From: Prosthecobacter debontii | Lineage (GTDB): Bacteria; Verrucomicrobiota; Verrucomicrobiia; Verrucomicrobiales; Verrucomicrobiaceae | NCBI RefSeq assembly: GCF_900167535.1 | Contig: NZ_FUYE01000009.1 | Span: 62,001-126,000, forward strand | Reading direction: 5' to 3' | Length of the DNA: 64,000 nt | In this document: in pieces, positions 17,346-26,453 of the stretch | Layout of the letters: each line of letters starts with the position of its first letter | Numbering within the stretch: the stretch's first letter is position 1 | The notes under the pieces: generated by a model | What the model was told of the DNA's origin: nothing | Database searches by the model: none | What the model saw: the letters and a program-made list of their open reading frames with translations, nothing else | Translations under genes and position numbers: made by a program

Positions 17346-17942
17346 ATGGATGGGATGGATACCACAGATACTCCCTTGCTCGAGCCTCCAGGTGCTGGGC
17401 TACCTGCTCTAGAGCTTATGCTCGTGAGATGGTTCTTCCGTGGCTATGTCTGGGGTGGCAGCGTTTCTGCCTTCACGACACGGTTTGAAGAAGAACGGCA
17501 GCGGGTTAGGGAGCTCATCTCCGTGTGTGACGAGGCCTTGGGCGACAGGCAGGTGCTCATCCCACGCCCGCGTGGTTTGGAGGACAGTAGCCGCCACTGG
17601 TCTGTCTGGATGACGTTGGAGCACCTACGTCTGATCCATGAATCTCTGCGCAAGGTGATGTTGGCTCTTAGCCGAGGCGTGAGTCTGGAAGGAAAGGCCA
17701 GCACGGCTGCGGTGAAACCTCCTGTCGGAATCACGTCCTCAGTCATTCCGGTTTATGAAGCCTCCTGCGACGCGTTGATCTCCACGGCACAGCAGATAAA
17801 GAGCCTGAAGACGGAGCTGAAATTTGCGCATCCGTGGTTTGGGCCTCTGGATGCTTATGGCTGGTATGCCATGGCTCCCTTTCATCTCCGTCTCCACCGC
17901 GCTCAGATCCAGACCATTTTGAAAAGGAGTCGGATGGTATAA
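17346..17942 (+). CDS. DinB-like four-helix protein
   Basis: This 198-residue protein is probably a DinB/YfiT-type helical bundle. His in HWSVWMTLEHLRLIHE and in the C-terminal AMAPFHLRLHRAQI lie where the family's metal-binding His residues sit. HPWFGPLDAYGW precedes the last helix. DinB relatives include thiol-dependent transferases and many of unknown role. It is divergent from an HxlR regulator and probably controlled by it. Two in-frame ATGs lie at 17346 and 17355; the first is used. Confidence 0.65.
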   Translation: MDGMDTTDTPLLEPPGAGLPALELMLVRWFFRGYVWGGSVSAFTTRFEEERQRVRELISVCDEALGDRQVLIPRPRGLEDSSRHWSVWMTLEHLRLIHESLRKVMLALSRGVSLEGKASTAAVKPPVGITSSVIPVYEASCDALISTAQQIKSLKTELKFAHPWFGPLDAYGWYAMAPFHLRLHRAQIQTILKRSRMV

Positions 17943-18090
17943 TCAGGGATTACTTAGTTGTTACGAAGGGAATGTAAGCCGTCTTGGATGGCCGACAAAG
18001 AGTCATGGATACTCTCGAGAGTTAACTTTCATGACAAACATCACGTTGCCTGTGGAAAGGAGTGCGTCATAATGCGCGCCCTTTTCCACC

Positions 18091-18873
18091 ATGTCTTTCT
18101 CAGCACCTAAGCGTATTGTCCTGAAGTTCGGCACCGGCATTCTCACGAAAGTGCATGCGCCAGAACCGGATCCTGTGCAGTTGCGCAAGTTGATGGAAGC
18201 CGTGGCCCTCTTAAAAGCGGATGGTCACAGTGTGGTGGTGGTTAGTAGCGGTGCCGTGGCTTCGGGTCTAAAACCCATCGAATTGAACGAGCGGCCGACG
18301 GATATGACGACGTTGCAGGCCTTGGCAGCAGTCGGGCAGCCTCATCTCATGCACGCTTATGAGAATTTGTTGAGGGACCATGGTCTGCATGTCGCTCAAC
18401 TGTTGGTCACCCATGAAGATCTGGAGAATTATGATCGTGCACGCCGGGTTAAAACTACCCTTGAGCGCTTGCTTGAATTCCCTCAAATCGTGCCTGTGAT
18501 CAATGAAAACGACAGCGTGGCCATTGAAGAACTTCGCTTTGGAGACAATGACAAGCTGTCTTCTCGAGTTGCTCGCCTCTGGGGGGCAGATTTGCTGATG
18601 CTGCTAACCAGCGCGCCAGGCTTGCTGAAAGACATCAATCGCCCTGAAGATGGCCCCATTTCTCATGTGGATGATGTGGATCTAGTCATTCATCATGCCC
18701 AGGAAGAAAAAACGAAATTGGGCACTGGCGGCATGATTTCGAAACTTCGTGCGGTGCAAGACGCCGTCAATGGAGGGGTGGATTGCATCATTGCCAGCGG
18801 CCGTCACGCGGAACAAATTCCAGCTGTCGTGAAGGGCGGGGGCATTTGCACCCGTTTTGCAGCACGGAAGTGA
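18091..18873 (+). CDS. proB: Glutamate 5-kinase (short form without PUA domain)
   Basis: It phosphorylates glutamate at the gamma-carboxyl, the first step of proline synthesis. The 260-residue amino-acid-kinase fold shows VLKFGTGILT, VVVSSGAVASG, INENDSVAIEELRFGDND and GTGGMISK. It stops before any PUA domain, whereas E. coli ProB has one at its C-terminus; short forms without PUA are known in other bacteria. No proA lies beside it. It is convergent with the long gene ending at 18898, with only 24 bp between the stops. Confidence 0.92.
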   Translation: MSFSAPKRIVLKFGTGILTKVHAPEPDPVQLRKLMEAVALLKADGHSVVVVSSGAVASGLKPIELNERPTDMTTLQALAAVGQPHLMHAYENLLRDHGLHVAQLLVTHEDLENYDRARRVKTTLERLLEFPQIVPVINENDSVAIEELRFGDNDKLSSRVARLWGADLLMLLTSAPGLLKDINRPEDGPISHVDDVDLVIHHAQEEKTKLGTGGMISKLRAVQDAVNGGVDCIIASGRHAEQIPAVVKGGGICTRFAARK

Positions 18874-18897
18874 TGGAAAAGAGATGTAACTCAAGCG

Positions 18898-21800
18898 CTA
18901 CTGCGGTGGGCCGATGTTCCAGCGATAAAAGTGGTCCAAAGGAGCATGAGTGCCGCTCGTTTGGTAATCAGGGAGATCGGGGTTTTCCAGATCGAGTTGG
19001 CGGCTGATCACGACGCTGCCGGAGTAAGTGGAGGTGATGCGATCCTGCGTGCCCTTGAAGGTCTGAGGAGACGAACTGCGTTTCTTGACCAAGCTCTGGG
19101 CGATGAAGTGCACGCGGTAGGTGTTGGAGCGTGTGGTCAGACGAGAATACAGGTGGGCGTAAGGGCGCTCCTTGCTGTTGTCTCCCGTGATCCGGTGTCT
19201 GGCCCAGAAGGCTTCCATCTCGCCACGGGTGACTTTTCCCGAACTGGATGTCAGGCCTTCCGGCACGAGATAGTGCTCACAGATTTGACCTGGGGTGAGA
19301 AAGACATTTCCAGGGGCAAAGACTTCCTGATCCCAGAGATCTACGGTTTGTTCGGCGTTTAGATGTGCGCGAAAGCGGTCATCAGGGCTGCTGCCATCCT
19401 TGTAGCTCGACGCTGCCGTGTCTGGGATAGCCATGAGTGTTTCAGCCTTCAGCGCGGCATGCAGAGCGGTGGCGCGGGTGATGTGGCGGAACGGGAGGAT
19501 CTGATGGTTGAGGTTGATCTTTCCCTCAGTTTCCAGGTGGGTGCTCAGAGGTTCCGGTTCCAGCACGGGAGACCAGAAGAGGTCTAACAAAAGATGATCG
19601 GGAGGTGTTTGCGCTCCGAAATGGGTGGCTTGAGGTCTGAAAAGGAGCGTCTGCCAGGGCACCTGGGCACGAGTCCCGGAGGGTAAACTGCCAAACATGA
19701 CTGGAGAAGGCAGAAGTCTCTGAGGGCTGAAGGCCGCCAGAGAGACGGGAGGCACGGTGGTGCCTGTCTGGGAGACATTGGTAAAGTAAGGGAGCTGCCC
19801 GGTGCGAGCCGCCGCCCAGTGACCATCGTCGGGGCGATTGATGTAAGGGCCGTCGGGAGCATTGGCGATGCCGTTATCAAAGTCGCCCGTGATGTTGGGG
19901 GTGGCATCTCCTCGGCGACCTGCATCCAACCTTTGACCATTGACGACATCCTCGAAGGTATGGCTGATCCATTCTCCGGTGTTCAAAGGCTGAACTTGGA
20001 GATCTCGGTCTGCCAAGAGAGGTGGCATGTCGGAGGTGTAGGCGGAAGCAAAGCTCAGATCGGGGAGGTAACCCGAACGCTGGGTGGGGTCCACCACCAA
20101 GATCTGATCTCGAAGGCTATGCACTTGCGGAAGCCGACCCCAATGAGGATGTGGTGCAAAGACAGGCGTATTACCAAGAGCAGATCGGCTTTCCGCCCAG
20201 CGTTGGGCTGCGGTGAGGCGATAGTCCCCATGCATGGGGGTGAGAGATTGGATCACATCTTCGGCGGAGATGAAGGACGTGCCTGTCTTCGCTGCGGTTT
20301 CCATACGAGTGGCGAGGTCTGGCTGGGGAACATCTCGGGCAAGGCGAGGCAGCCGGAGATGAAAGGACGCAGGAATGTCTGGGAGGGCCAGGGGCACCAC
20401 CTGTAGGAGATCGGTGGCACTGGTGCTGGCTGGTGCGTCGTAGAGGGCAATCTTGAGCTGATTGGTTTCATCGGGCGGGGCCTCAAGGGTGAGCACTGGC
20501 GGTTCGGATGATTCCTCCACCCGCACGACGATGGGCTTGAACTGTAGCATGCCGGAGGAGAGTCCGCGCACACCCAAGCTACCACCCGCACCAGACCAAG
20601 AGCTGGGAGGTAAAGCCGTGGATTCGGCTTCAGTATGGGTGCTTTTAGGCTCAAGAGGAATGCCGTTGATGTAGTAGGTCGGCAGCGGGGCTTTGCGGTG
20701 ATCCACCTCTAGAGTTCCTGGGGCTCCACCCGCGAGTGCGAGGTTGGCAAAGGGGCGATAGTCCGTCCAACCTTGGCCAGGCAGGAAGGCCTCCACGAGG
20801 AAACCCACATCCAGTTCACGATCTCCAGGCTTGGCTGGGTTTTTCTCATCTTCCAGAATGGCACGACCTTGCGGGCTAGGTTCCCCCTGGATCTTGCCGT
20901 CGGCATCCACCTCGGCTCGGCAGGTGATGATGAGAGCCACTTCACTGATGGTGAGACTGCGGCCAAAGCCCTGCGGGTAATTGGTGCTCGCCGCCGGGGT
21001 GATGGAAGGTGAGAGAATCATCGGCGAAACTTGCCCAAAGCCTTCATGCTCCACCCCTGGACAGAGCACGGAAAACTGCATGATATCGGCGAGTTGATGC
21101 TCCGCAAAATTAGCCGAGCGCACATAGTCCATCATCTCAATCAGGATAGCATCACGATCATCTCCGTATTTCGCCAGGAAGGTGGAGTAACCTTGGCTAG
21201 GTCGCTCAAACCCCGGCACAGCGCGACTGGTGAGGGAGCGCAGGTGCTCGAGCAATACGCGATTGGCACCACCCATGTGACCGCGGAAGTCCATGATGCC
21301 ATTGCCGGGCTCAGAGCGTTGGACGAAATAGGGACGGTTTTTGATGTAAGTGCTGAGGGCCATCTTGTGGTTGAAGACGGTGTCACGGCTGGTGTCTGGA
21401 CTGCCCAGAGCATTGCCATTGGTTAGGGTCTGCGCATGCATCGGCCACATGGATATGCGGGGGGTGCCGAACAGGGTGGTTTCTGGCCCCGCACTGCGAG
21501 CAGTGAGGAAAAAGGGGCTCTTCTTCAGCAGGCTAATGGATTCAGGATGATCCTTGAAGAAGGGACTCAGCCTTCGCTGAGTAGAGGCGTCTTCATCGGA
21601 GTTTCCTTCCCAGAGGCCGGGGAAGCGATTGGCATCCACATGGTCGAAGAGCAATTCATCGACGCTGCTGTAGCGGCTTTGGCGCACGGATTCCGTGGGG
21701 GCTTGACCCCAAAGTGCAGGCCAGTCTGTGGCCGTCGTGCCGCCGACGGAGGTGGAGGTATCACGCTCCGCAATGGTGAGACGACCCAGCCGCCAGAGAT

Positions 21801-22782
21801 TGCGGGCATCTCGCAGATTCATCTCTTCCATGCTGGAGCTATTCGGCACCGGGAACTGCATGGGAGATTGCCTGCGATGCGGAAGCAACACGCTGCTGAG
21901 GCAAACGCCCGCTGGGTGGCCTGGCTGGCGCATGTATTCCAGGCGGGAAGGGAGCGTCTGCGCTAAGGCGCGTTCCTGGGAGGTGTCCGCACGTGGTGTG
22001 TCCCAGAAGGATCCTTCTGCGGCCGTGTTGATGTTCACCTTGCTGGTTTCATCATCCACCCAGAAGGCGACGCGTCCGACGATGGGGTTGCTGCGGGTTG
22101 CTTTCTTATTGCCAGGAGCGGTAAATCGGCCGGTAGTATCCAGCGTGCCGAGCGTGCCGTCCTGCAGCACGTAGAGCCAACGCACAGGCATCGGCAAACG
22201 TTGCTGATCGGCGTTTCGTTTGCTTGGCCCGAGGGCACCTTTCTCTTCGAGGTAACGAAAGCCCTCCACGGACGATTTAGGATCGTTAGACCAGGCCCGT
22301 GGGTCCACGATGGGGAAGCTCAGGCTGCCATCGGGTGCGCGCACCGGCTCATTGAGATCAATGAAGTCATCGGGCTTCGTTTTCCAATCGTCTGGGAGAT
22401 CGGCGGCCACTTGAGTCAAGGCGGTGGCTGTCATGCTGTTGGAGCTGTAGAGCTTATACAACGTGTTGAGAGTGCCATCCATGTTGTGCACACGGATGGC
22501 ACCGGGTTGGCTGGTCCACGGCTTCGGTGTTTGGGAGGGAAAGGTCTGCTCGGTTGCCTGTCGCAGTTGGGCCAGAGCCACATTCACCGCCGTCATGGCA
22601 TGAAGTCGCGCCCGCTGTTGGTCCACCACAAGGGAGGATTCCTTTCGAGCTTCTCCAGAAAGGGTCAGGAAGGCCGCCATCACCACCATCATCAGCGCAA
22701 GCATGCTGAGGGTGATGATCAAGGCCAAGCCCTGCCGAGGTGAATCCGGCGGTGGAGAGCTAACCTGTGAAAAAGGAATCAT
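18898..22782 (-). CDS. Very large pseudopilin-like protein (Verru_Chthon cassette A-like)
   Basis: The protein has 1294 residues. Its N-terminus is prepilin-like: RQG at residues 16-18, then a hydrophobic helix LALIITLSMLALMMVVMAAF without the usual Glu at +5, as in GspK or PilX minor pseudopilins. The rest is long, soluble and low in repeats (for example FWVDDETSKVNINTAAEGSFWDTP). The length, N-terminus and lineage fit the Verru_Chthon cassette protein A family described from Verrucomicrobium and Chthoniobacter. The usual cassette partners B-D are not next to it. It starts 20 bp after the stop of the large secreted protein upstream, and so is the third gene of a three-gene leftward unit. Confidence 0.65.
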   Translation of the reverse strand: MIPFSQVSSPPPDSPRQGLALIITLSMLALMMVVMAAFLTLSGEARKESSLVVDQQRARLHAMTAVNVALAQLRQATEQTFPSQTPKPWTSQPGAIRVHNMDGTLNTLYKLYSSNSMTATALTQVAADLPDDWKTKPDDFIDLNEPVRAPDGSLSFPIVDPRAWSNDPKSSVEGFRYLEEKGALGPSKRNADQQRLPMPVRWLYVLQDGTLGTLDTTGRFTAPGNKKATRSNPIVGRVAFWVDDETSKVNINTAAEGSFWDTPRADTSQERALAQTLPSRLEYMRQPGHPAGVCLSSVLLPHRRQSPMQFPVPNSSSMEEMNLRDARNLWRLGRLTIAERDTSTSVGGTTATDWPALWGQAPTESVRQSRYSSVDELLFDHVDANRFPGLWEGNSDEDASTQRRLSPFFKDHPESISLLKKSPFFLTARSAGPETTLFGTPRISMWPMHAQTLTNGNALGSPDTSRDTVFNHKMALSTYIKNRPYFVQRSEPGNGIMDFRGHMGGANRVLLEHLRSLTSRAVPGFERPSQGYSTFLAKYGDDRDAILIEMMDYVRSANFAEHQLADIMQFSVLCPGVEHEGFGQVSPMILSPSITPAASTNYPQGFGRSLTISEVALIITCRAEVDADGKIQGEPSPQGRAILEDEKNPAKPGDRELDVGFLVEAFLPGQGWTDYRPFANLALAGGAPGTLEVDHRKAPLPTYYINGIPLEPKSTHTEAESTALPPSSWSGAGGSLGVRGLSSGMLQFKPIVVRVEESSEPPVLTLEAPPDETNQLKIALYDAPASTSATDLLQVVPLALPDIPASFHLRLPRLARDVPQPDLATRMETAAKTGTSFISAEDVIQSLTPMHGDYRLTAAQRWAESRSALGNTPVFAPHPHWGRLPQVHSLRDQILVVDPTQRSGYLPDLSFASAYTSDMPPLLADRDLQVQPLNTGEWISHTFEDVVNGQRLDAGRRGDATPNITGDFDNGIANAPDGPYINRPDDGHWAAARTGQLPYFTNVSQTGTTVPPVSLAAFSPQRLLPSPVMFGSLPSGTRAQVPWQTLLFRPQATHFGAQTPPDHLLLDLFWSPVLEPEPLSTHLETEGKINLNHQILPFRHITRATALHAALKAETLMAIPDTAASSYKDGSSPDDRFRAHLNAEQTVDLWDQEVFAPGNVFLTPGQICEHYLVPEGLTSSSGKVTRGEMEAFWARHRITGDNSKERPYAHLYSRLTTRSNTYRVHFIAQSLVKKRSSSPQTFKGTQDRITSTYSGSVVISRQLDLENPDLPDYQTSGTHAPLDHFYRWNIGPPQ

Positions 22783-22802
22783 ACGCAGGTGATAGGGCTG
22801 GC

Positions 22803-25800
22803 TCAGCGGGCTTCAGGTTGTTTGAGCAGGAAGGCTCCAGAGTAGATGGGAGTGGTTTTGGCGGTTTCATTGCCCCCAGGGATTTGAGGCAGTAGGAACC
22901 AGCCAGCGGCTTTGACTTCGCCCTTACTGAGGCGGACGATCTGACCGGAGAATTTCACGCCTTTGCGAATGAGGGGTGGGCTTGTTTCAGTGAGGCTGAA
23001 GCTGCCAGTGATCGAGCCATTGGCTTTGTTCACCTTCATCGCGATCTTCGCTGGATTTGAAGCACTGCTGAAGTCCACCGTGTCGTTCTCTGTCCAAACC
23101 GCATCGGTGATGCTCGCGGCCGTGTTGGAGGCTTCAATGCCCGCGCTTTCAAAGAGGACATCGACTGATCCAGCTTCAGGCAACCCGAGCACGATGGGAC
23201 CTTTCGCCGTTGGTGCCAGATAACCACCTTCGATGGTTAGGTCGATGGGGTCAAATGCGTCGGGATAAGTGCGGCCTTTGGTGAGGGGTTTCTGCCAAGT
23301 GGCCGCACCCGTGACGTGGTTGTCAATGAAGAGACCGTCGGCGCTGGCGGCCACCTGCCAGCGGCCGAACAGACTGCCTTTGCCACCATACAGAGCGGCG
23401 TAAACAGCCAGCTCTCCATCTGGACCCAGTGTTGTGGAGGCGGTGAGGGCCTGACCATCGGCTGTTTTGCCCACCACTTTGAGTGTGCCCGCAGGCAGGA
23501 TGCTGAAGGTGGCGAAACCAACACCATGAGGAATGGAATCATCTGCGAGGTCGTCTTCATCTGCCAGATCCAGGGCCACGCTGTAGTAGCCCTCTCGAGT
23601 GCTGGCAGGATTGAATTTCTTATCCCAGATGAATCGCCAACCGTCTACTTCAGCCGAACCATAAGTGCCGCTGATCAAATTCGTCTCGGCATTCAGGGCG
23701 AGGCTCAATTCGCTGCCATTCACCATCACCTGCACTTGGGGTGAGGTGGCTGCCAGGAAGCCTTTGGCGGACTTTGTGGTTTTACCTGATTTGACCTTCA
23801 CCGTGAAGGCTCCGGTGGTGGTGGTGACGAGGCCAATCTGACTGCCTAAGCCCTCATTGGCTGTCCCGCGCGAGGCGAGCCCGGTGAAGTTCCCAACGAG
23901 GCCGCTCGGCAGGGGTTTCACAATCAGCGGCACGCTGAGGGTTGCACTGGTCCCACCCGAGTTGACCGCGCGGATTTGCACAACGGAGACGCTCGGAGAG
24001 CTGGTGCGGCCAAAGATGGCTCCGGTGCTGGAAGTGTATTTCAAACCTTTCGGCAGCCCTGTGATGATGAACTGTTCGGGATAACCTGAAGCCGTCACGG
24101 TATAGGCAAAGTCAGCACCAGGATAAGCCACAGGGAAGCTGACCGGATTAAGCACAGGGACGGGCTTGGTGGCGGCTACTTGCAGACTGAGGCTTTGGGT
24201 TGAGGCGAAGTCGTGACTGCTCTCTACAACCTGCACGGTGAAGTTGGCGATGCCGACTGTGGTAGGGGTGCCACTGATTACGCCCCCCGGGCTGAGCTGA
24301 AGCCCTGCTGGCAAGCTGCCGCTAGCAAGAGTCCAGGTGTAGGGAGAGCCGCCGCCTGACGCTGAGAGCGTGGTTTCATAGGCCGTTCCGGAAACCGCGA
24401 GGGGGAGGGGATCTGGGGTGATCTGGAGATCAATCAGATCCCAGGTGAAGGTCTTGTTTGTCGTGAGGTGATGGCTGTCTTCAACCTGGATGGTGAACTC
24501 AAAGTGGCCTCCTTCCGTGGGGGTGCCGAAGAGCTGTCCGTCTGGGCTCACCTGCATGCCTGCGGGTAGATCACCGCTTGGCTGGCTCCAGGTATAGGGA
24601 CCAGTGCCTCCAGAGACGTTGAGGAAGATGATGGTCGATTCACCGGTCTGATGAGCGGCTAGGCTCGCGCTATTGGTGATTTCATAAGGGAGCACGGTGA
24701 TGGTGAACTCGGCCTCTTCTCGGTGAGAGGCGGCATCGCTGACTTCAGCTGTGAAGGTGTATTCACCGGTGGCTGTCGGTATGCCGCTCAGGATACCTCC
24801 GGCACTTAACGTTAGTCCTGGGGGCGTTTGGCCTGTGGTGACTTCCCAAGCGAAGGGCTCCACCCCTCCTGAGGCTGCGATACTGCGTGAGTAAGAGGTG
24901 CCCACACGGGCCATGGCTAGAGGAGAGGTGCTGAGGATCTCCAGAGGAGCCGGGGCTTGCGGTGCACCAGCCATGCCGCCAACACTCCAGGCCACGTCCA
25001 TGGAGGCTGCCGTGAAGCTGCTGAGCGGTGCAATCGTGCGTTCGGTGACTAGCTCTGAGCCGTCACTTTGCAGATCACGGACGACGGTCAGGGTGGTGGG
25101 TTCGGTTGAGTTGTCTTTCCAAGGACCGCCGTTGTCAGAGACGCGAACGGTTTGCACCACGTCGCCGTCGCCAGGAGTTAACCCATTGGTGCGGTAGCGC
25201 AGGGCTAGGTAATCGATGCCATCCACACCAACGATGAGCATTTGAGGCTTGGTGCGTTCGGGATCGGCCTCATATGGGTCTCCGGCGAAGACATATTCTC
25301 CGGCATTGTTCAGGCCATCTTCATCAGCATCAATGCCAGAGGCTGAGATACTTTCGTTCAGATAATCGTCCTCTGCGCCAAGCACCGTGTTGCGATGGTT
25401 GAACATCAGCGTGCGCCAGAGCGCATAGGTGGTGGGGGCAAACAGAGCTGTGACGGTGATATCATTGGCGGGAAAGGTCACCGGTAGAGAGCTGCCTCGG
25501 GTGACGGTGCCATCGTAAACCCAGCCTGTGGTGCGCCAGCCTGATTCAGGGTCACCGAGGAGGGTGAGTTCTTCGCCTTCCAGGAAATAACGTCCATCCG
25601 AAGTCAGGGGCAGATTTTTATCCACGGTGCCTGGCCGGCTATAACGAGTGAAGGGGCGTGAGCGTGTGGCGAGGAGGTAACCCAACTCCTGATGAAAGGA
25701 CGCTCCAATGACGACATCGAGCTGAGCCTTCCACAAAGGCATGGAGGCGGCGGGTGCGGCAAAGACGACTTTGAAATCGCGGATGTTGAGACCGGTGAGA

Positions 25801-26426
25801 TCCCACTGAAACGCACAGACAATGCGTTCATTGAAGGCCCCTGTTTGCGGATCATCCATACCGCGGAAGGACGGGGTGAGGGTATGGGATTGACCTCCCT
25901 GAACATAGACGAGCTGCACGCTGTTCACATTCAGTCGTGAGCCACCGGTTTGAGTTTGGAAAATGACATTGGTGACCTCATCGCTGCTGTCTGCGGGAGG
26001 TTGATAGGGCACTTCGAATCTCACAATGTCTGAGAAGCTGTAGATGGCTCCCGAGGACGTGATGAAGGCATCGGTCGCGCCGTTTTGAATCAAGACCGTG
26101 CGAGAGATGTCCGGCGTCGCGGGATTGTCATCGTGATCCACAAAGACCGTGCTGGGATTACCCGCTCCATCGGTGCCCGGACCGTTACCCTCGTCTGGAG
26201 GGAGAAGCCCGGGCGGGTTTTGATAGTTGTAGTTGATGGTTGGAGGGGCCTTGAATAGGTCCCAATAGGCAAAGTCCGTGCCACCCTCGGCGCGGATGGA
26301 CGGGATGATGAAGGTGCCATCCTGAGCGTGACTCACGCCCAGAATGGAGAGGAAGGACAACCCAAACGCGGCGCACCATGACAGCGCAGCTTTGGAAGAA
26401 AGACGGGGGGATAGGATACGACGCAT
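22803..26426 (-). CDS. Large secreted protein with putative-Ig (He_PIG) repeats
   Basis: The protein has 1207 residues. A signal peptide (GLSFLSILGVSHAQ, near residues 22-35) is followed by an unassigned beta region of about 220 residues and an InlB-B-repeat-like segment (EGEELTLLGDPESGWRTTGW). From about residue 495 there are four putative-Ig He_PIG domains, each with the LPxGLxLSxxGxxSGTPT signature. Residues from about 755 form a C-terminal module shared with the protein at 26454 (the blocks DKKFNPASTREGYYSVA and DLADEDDL are almost identical). The ending FLLPQIPGGNETAKT is shared too. It is probably a surface adhesin or matrix protein. It is the middle gene of a tight three-gene unit. Confidence 0.88.
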   Translation of the reverse strand: MRRILSPRLSSKAALSWCAAFGLSFLSILGVSHAQDGTFIIPSIRAEGGTDFAYWDLFKAPPTINYNYQNPPGLLPPDEGNGPGTDGAGNPSTVFVDHDDNPATPDISRTVLIQNGATDAFITSSGAIYSFSDIVRFEVPYQPPADSSDEVTNVIFQTQTGGSRLNVNSVQLVYVQGGQSHTLTPSFRGMDDPQTGAFNERIVCAFQWDLTGLNIRDFKVVFAAPAASMPLWKAQLDVVIGASFHQELGYLLATRSRPFTRYSRPGTVDKNLPLTSDGRYFLEGEELTLLGDPESGWRTTGWVYDGTVTRGSSLPVTFPANDITVTALFAPTTYALWRTLMFNHRNTVLGAEDDYLNESISASGIDADEDGLNNAGEYVFAGDPYEADPERTKPQMLIVGVDGIDYLALRYRTNGLTPGDGDVVQTVRVSDNGGPWKDNSTEPTTLTVVRDLQSDGSELVTERTIAPLSSFTAASMDVAWSVGGMAGAPQAPAPLEILSTSPLAMARVGTSYSRSIAASGGVEPFAWEVTTGQTPPGLTLSAGGILSGIPTATGEYTFTAEVSDAASHREEAEFTITVLPYEITNSASLAAHQTGESTIIFLNVSGGTGPYTWSQPSGDLPAGMQVSPDGQLFGTPTEGGHFEFTIQVEDSHHLTTNKTFTWDLIDLQITPDPLPLAVSGTAYETTLSASGGGSPYTWTLASGSLPAGLQLSPGGVISGTPTTVGIANFTVQVVESSHDFASTQSLSLQVAATKPVPVLNPVSFPVAYPGADFAYTVTASGYPEQFIITGLPKGLKYTSSTGAIFGRTSSPSVSVVQIRAVNSGGTSATLSVPLIVKPLPSGLVGNFTGLASRGTANEGLGSQIGLVTTTTGAFTVKVKSGKTTKSAKGFLAATSPQVQVMVNGSELSLALNAETNLISGTYGSAEVDGWRFIWDKKFNPASTREGYYSVALDLADEDDLADDSIPHGVGFATFSILPAGTLKVVGKTADGQALTASTTLGPDGELAVYAALYGGKGSLFGRWQVAASADGLFIDNHVTGAATWQKPLTKGRTYPDAFDPIDLTIEGGYLAPTAKGPIVLGLPEAGSVDVLFESAGIEASNTAASITDAVWTENDTVDFSSASNPAKIAMKVNKANGSITGSFSLTETSPPLIRKGVKFSGQIVRLSKGEVKAAGWFLLPQIPGGNETAKTTPIYSGAFLLKQPEAR

Positions 26427-26453
26427 TTGAGATGTCCTCAGAGATAGGCGGAA

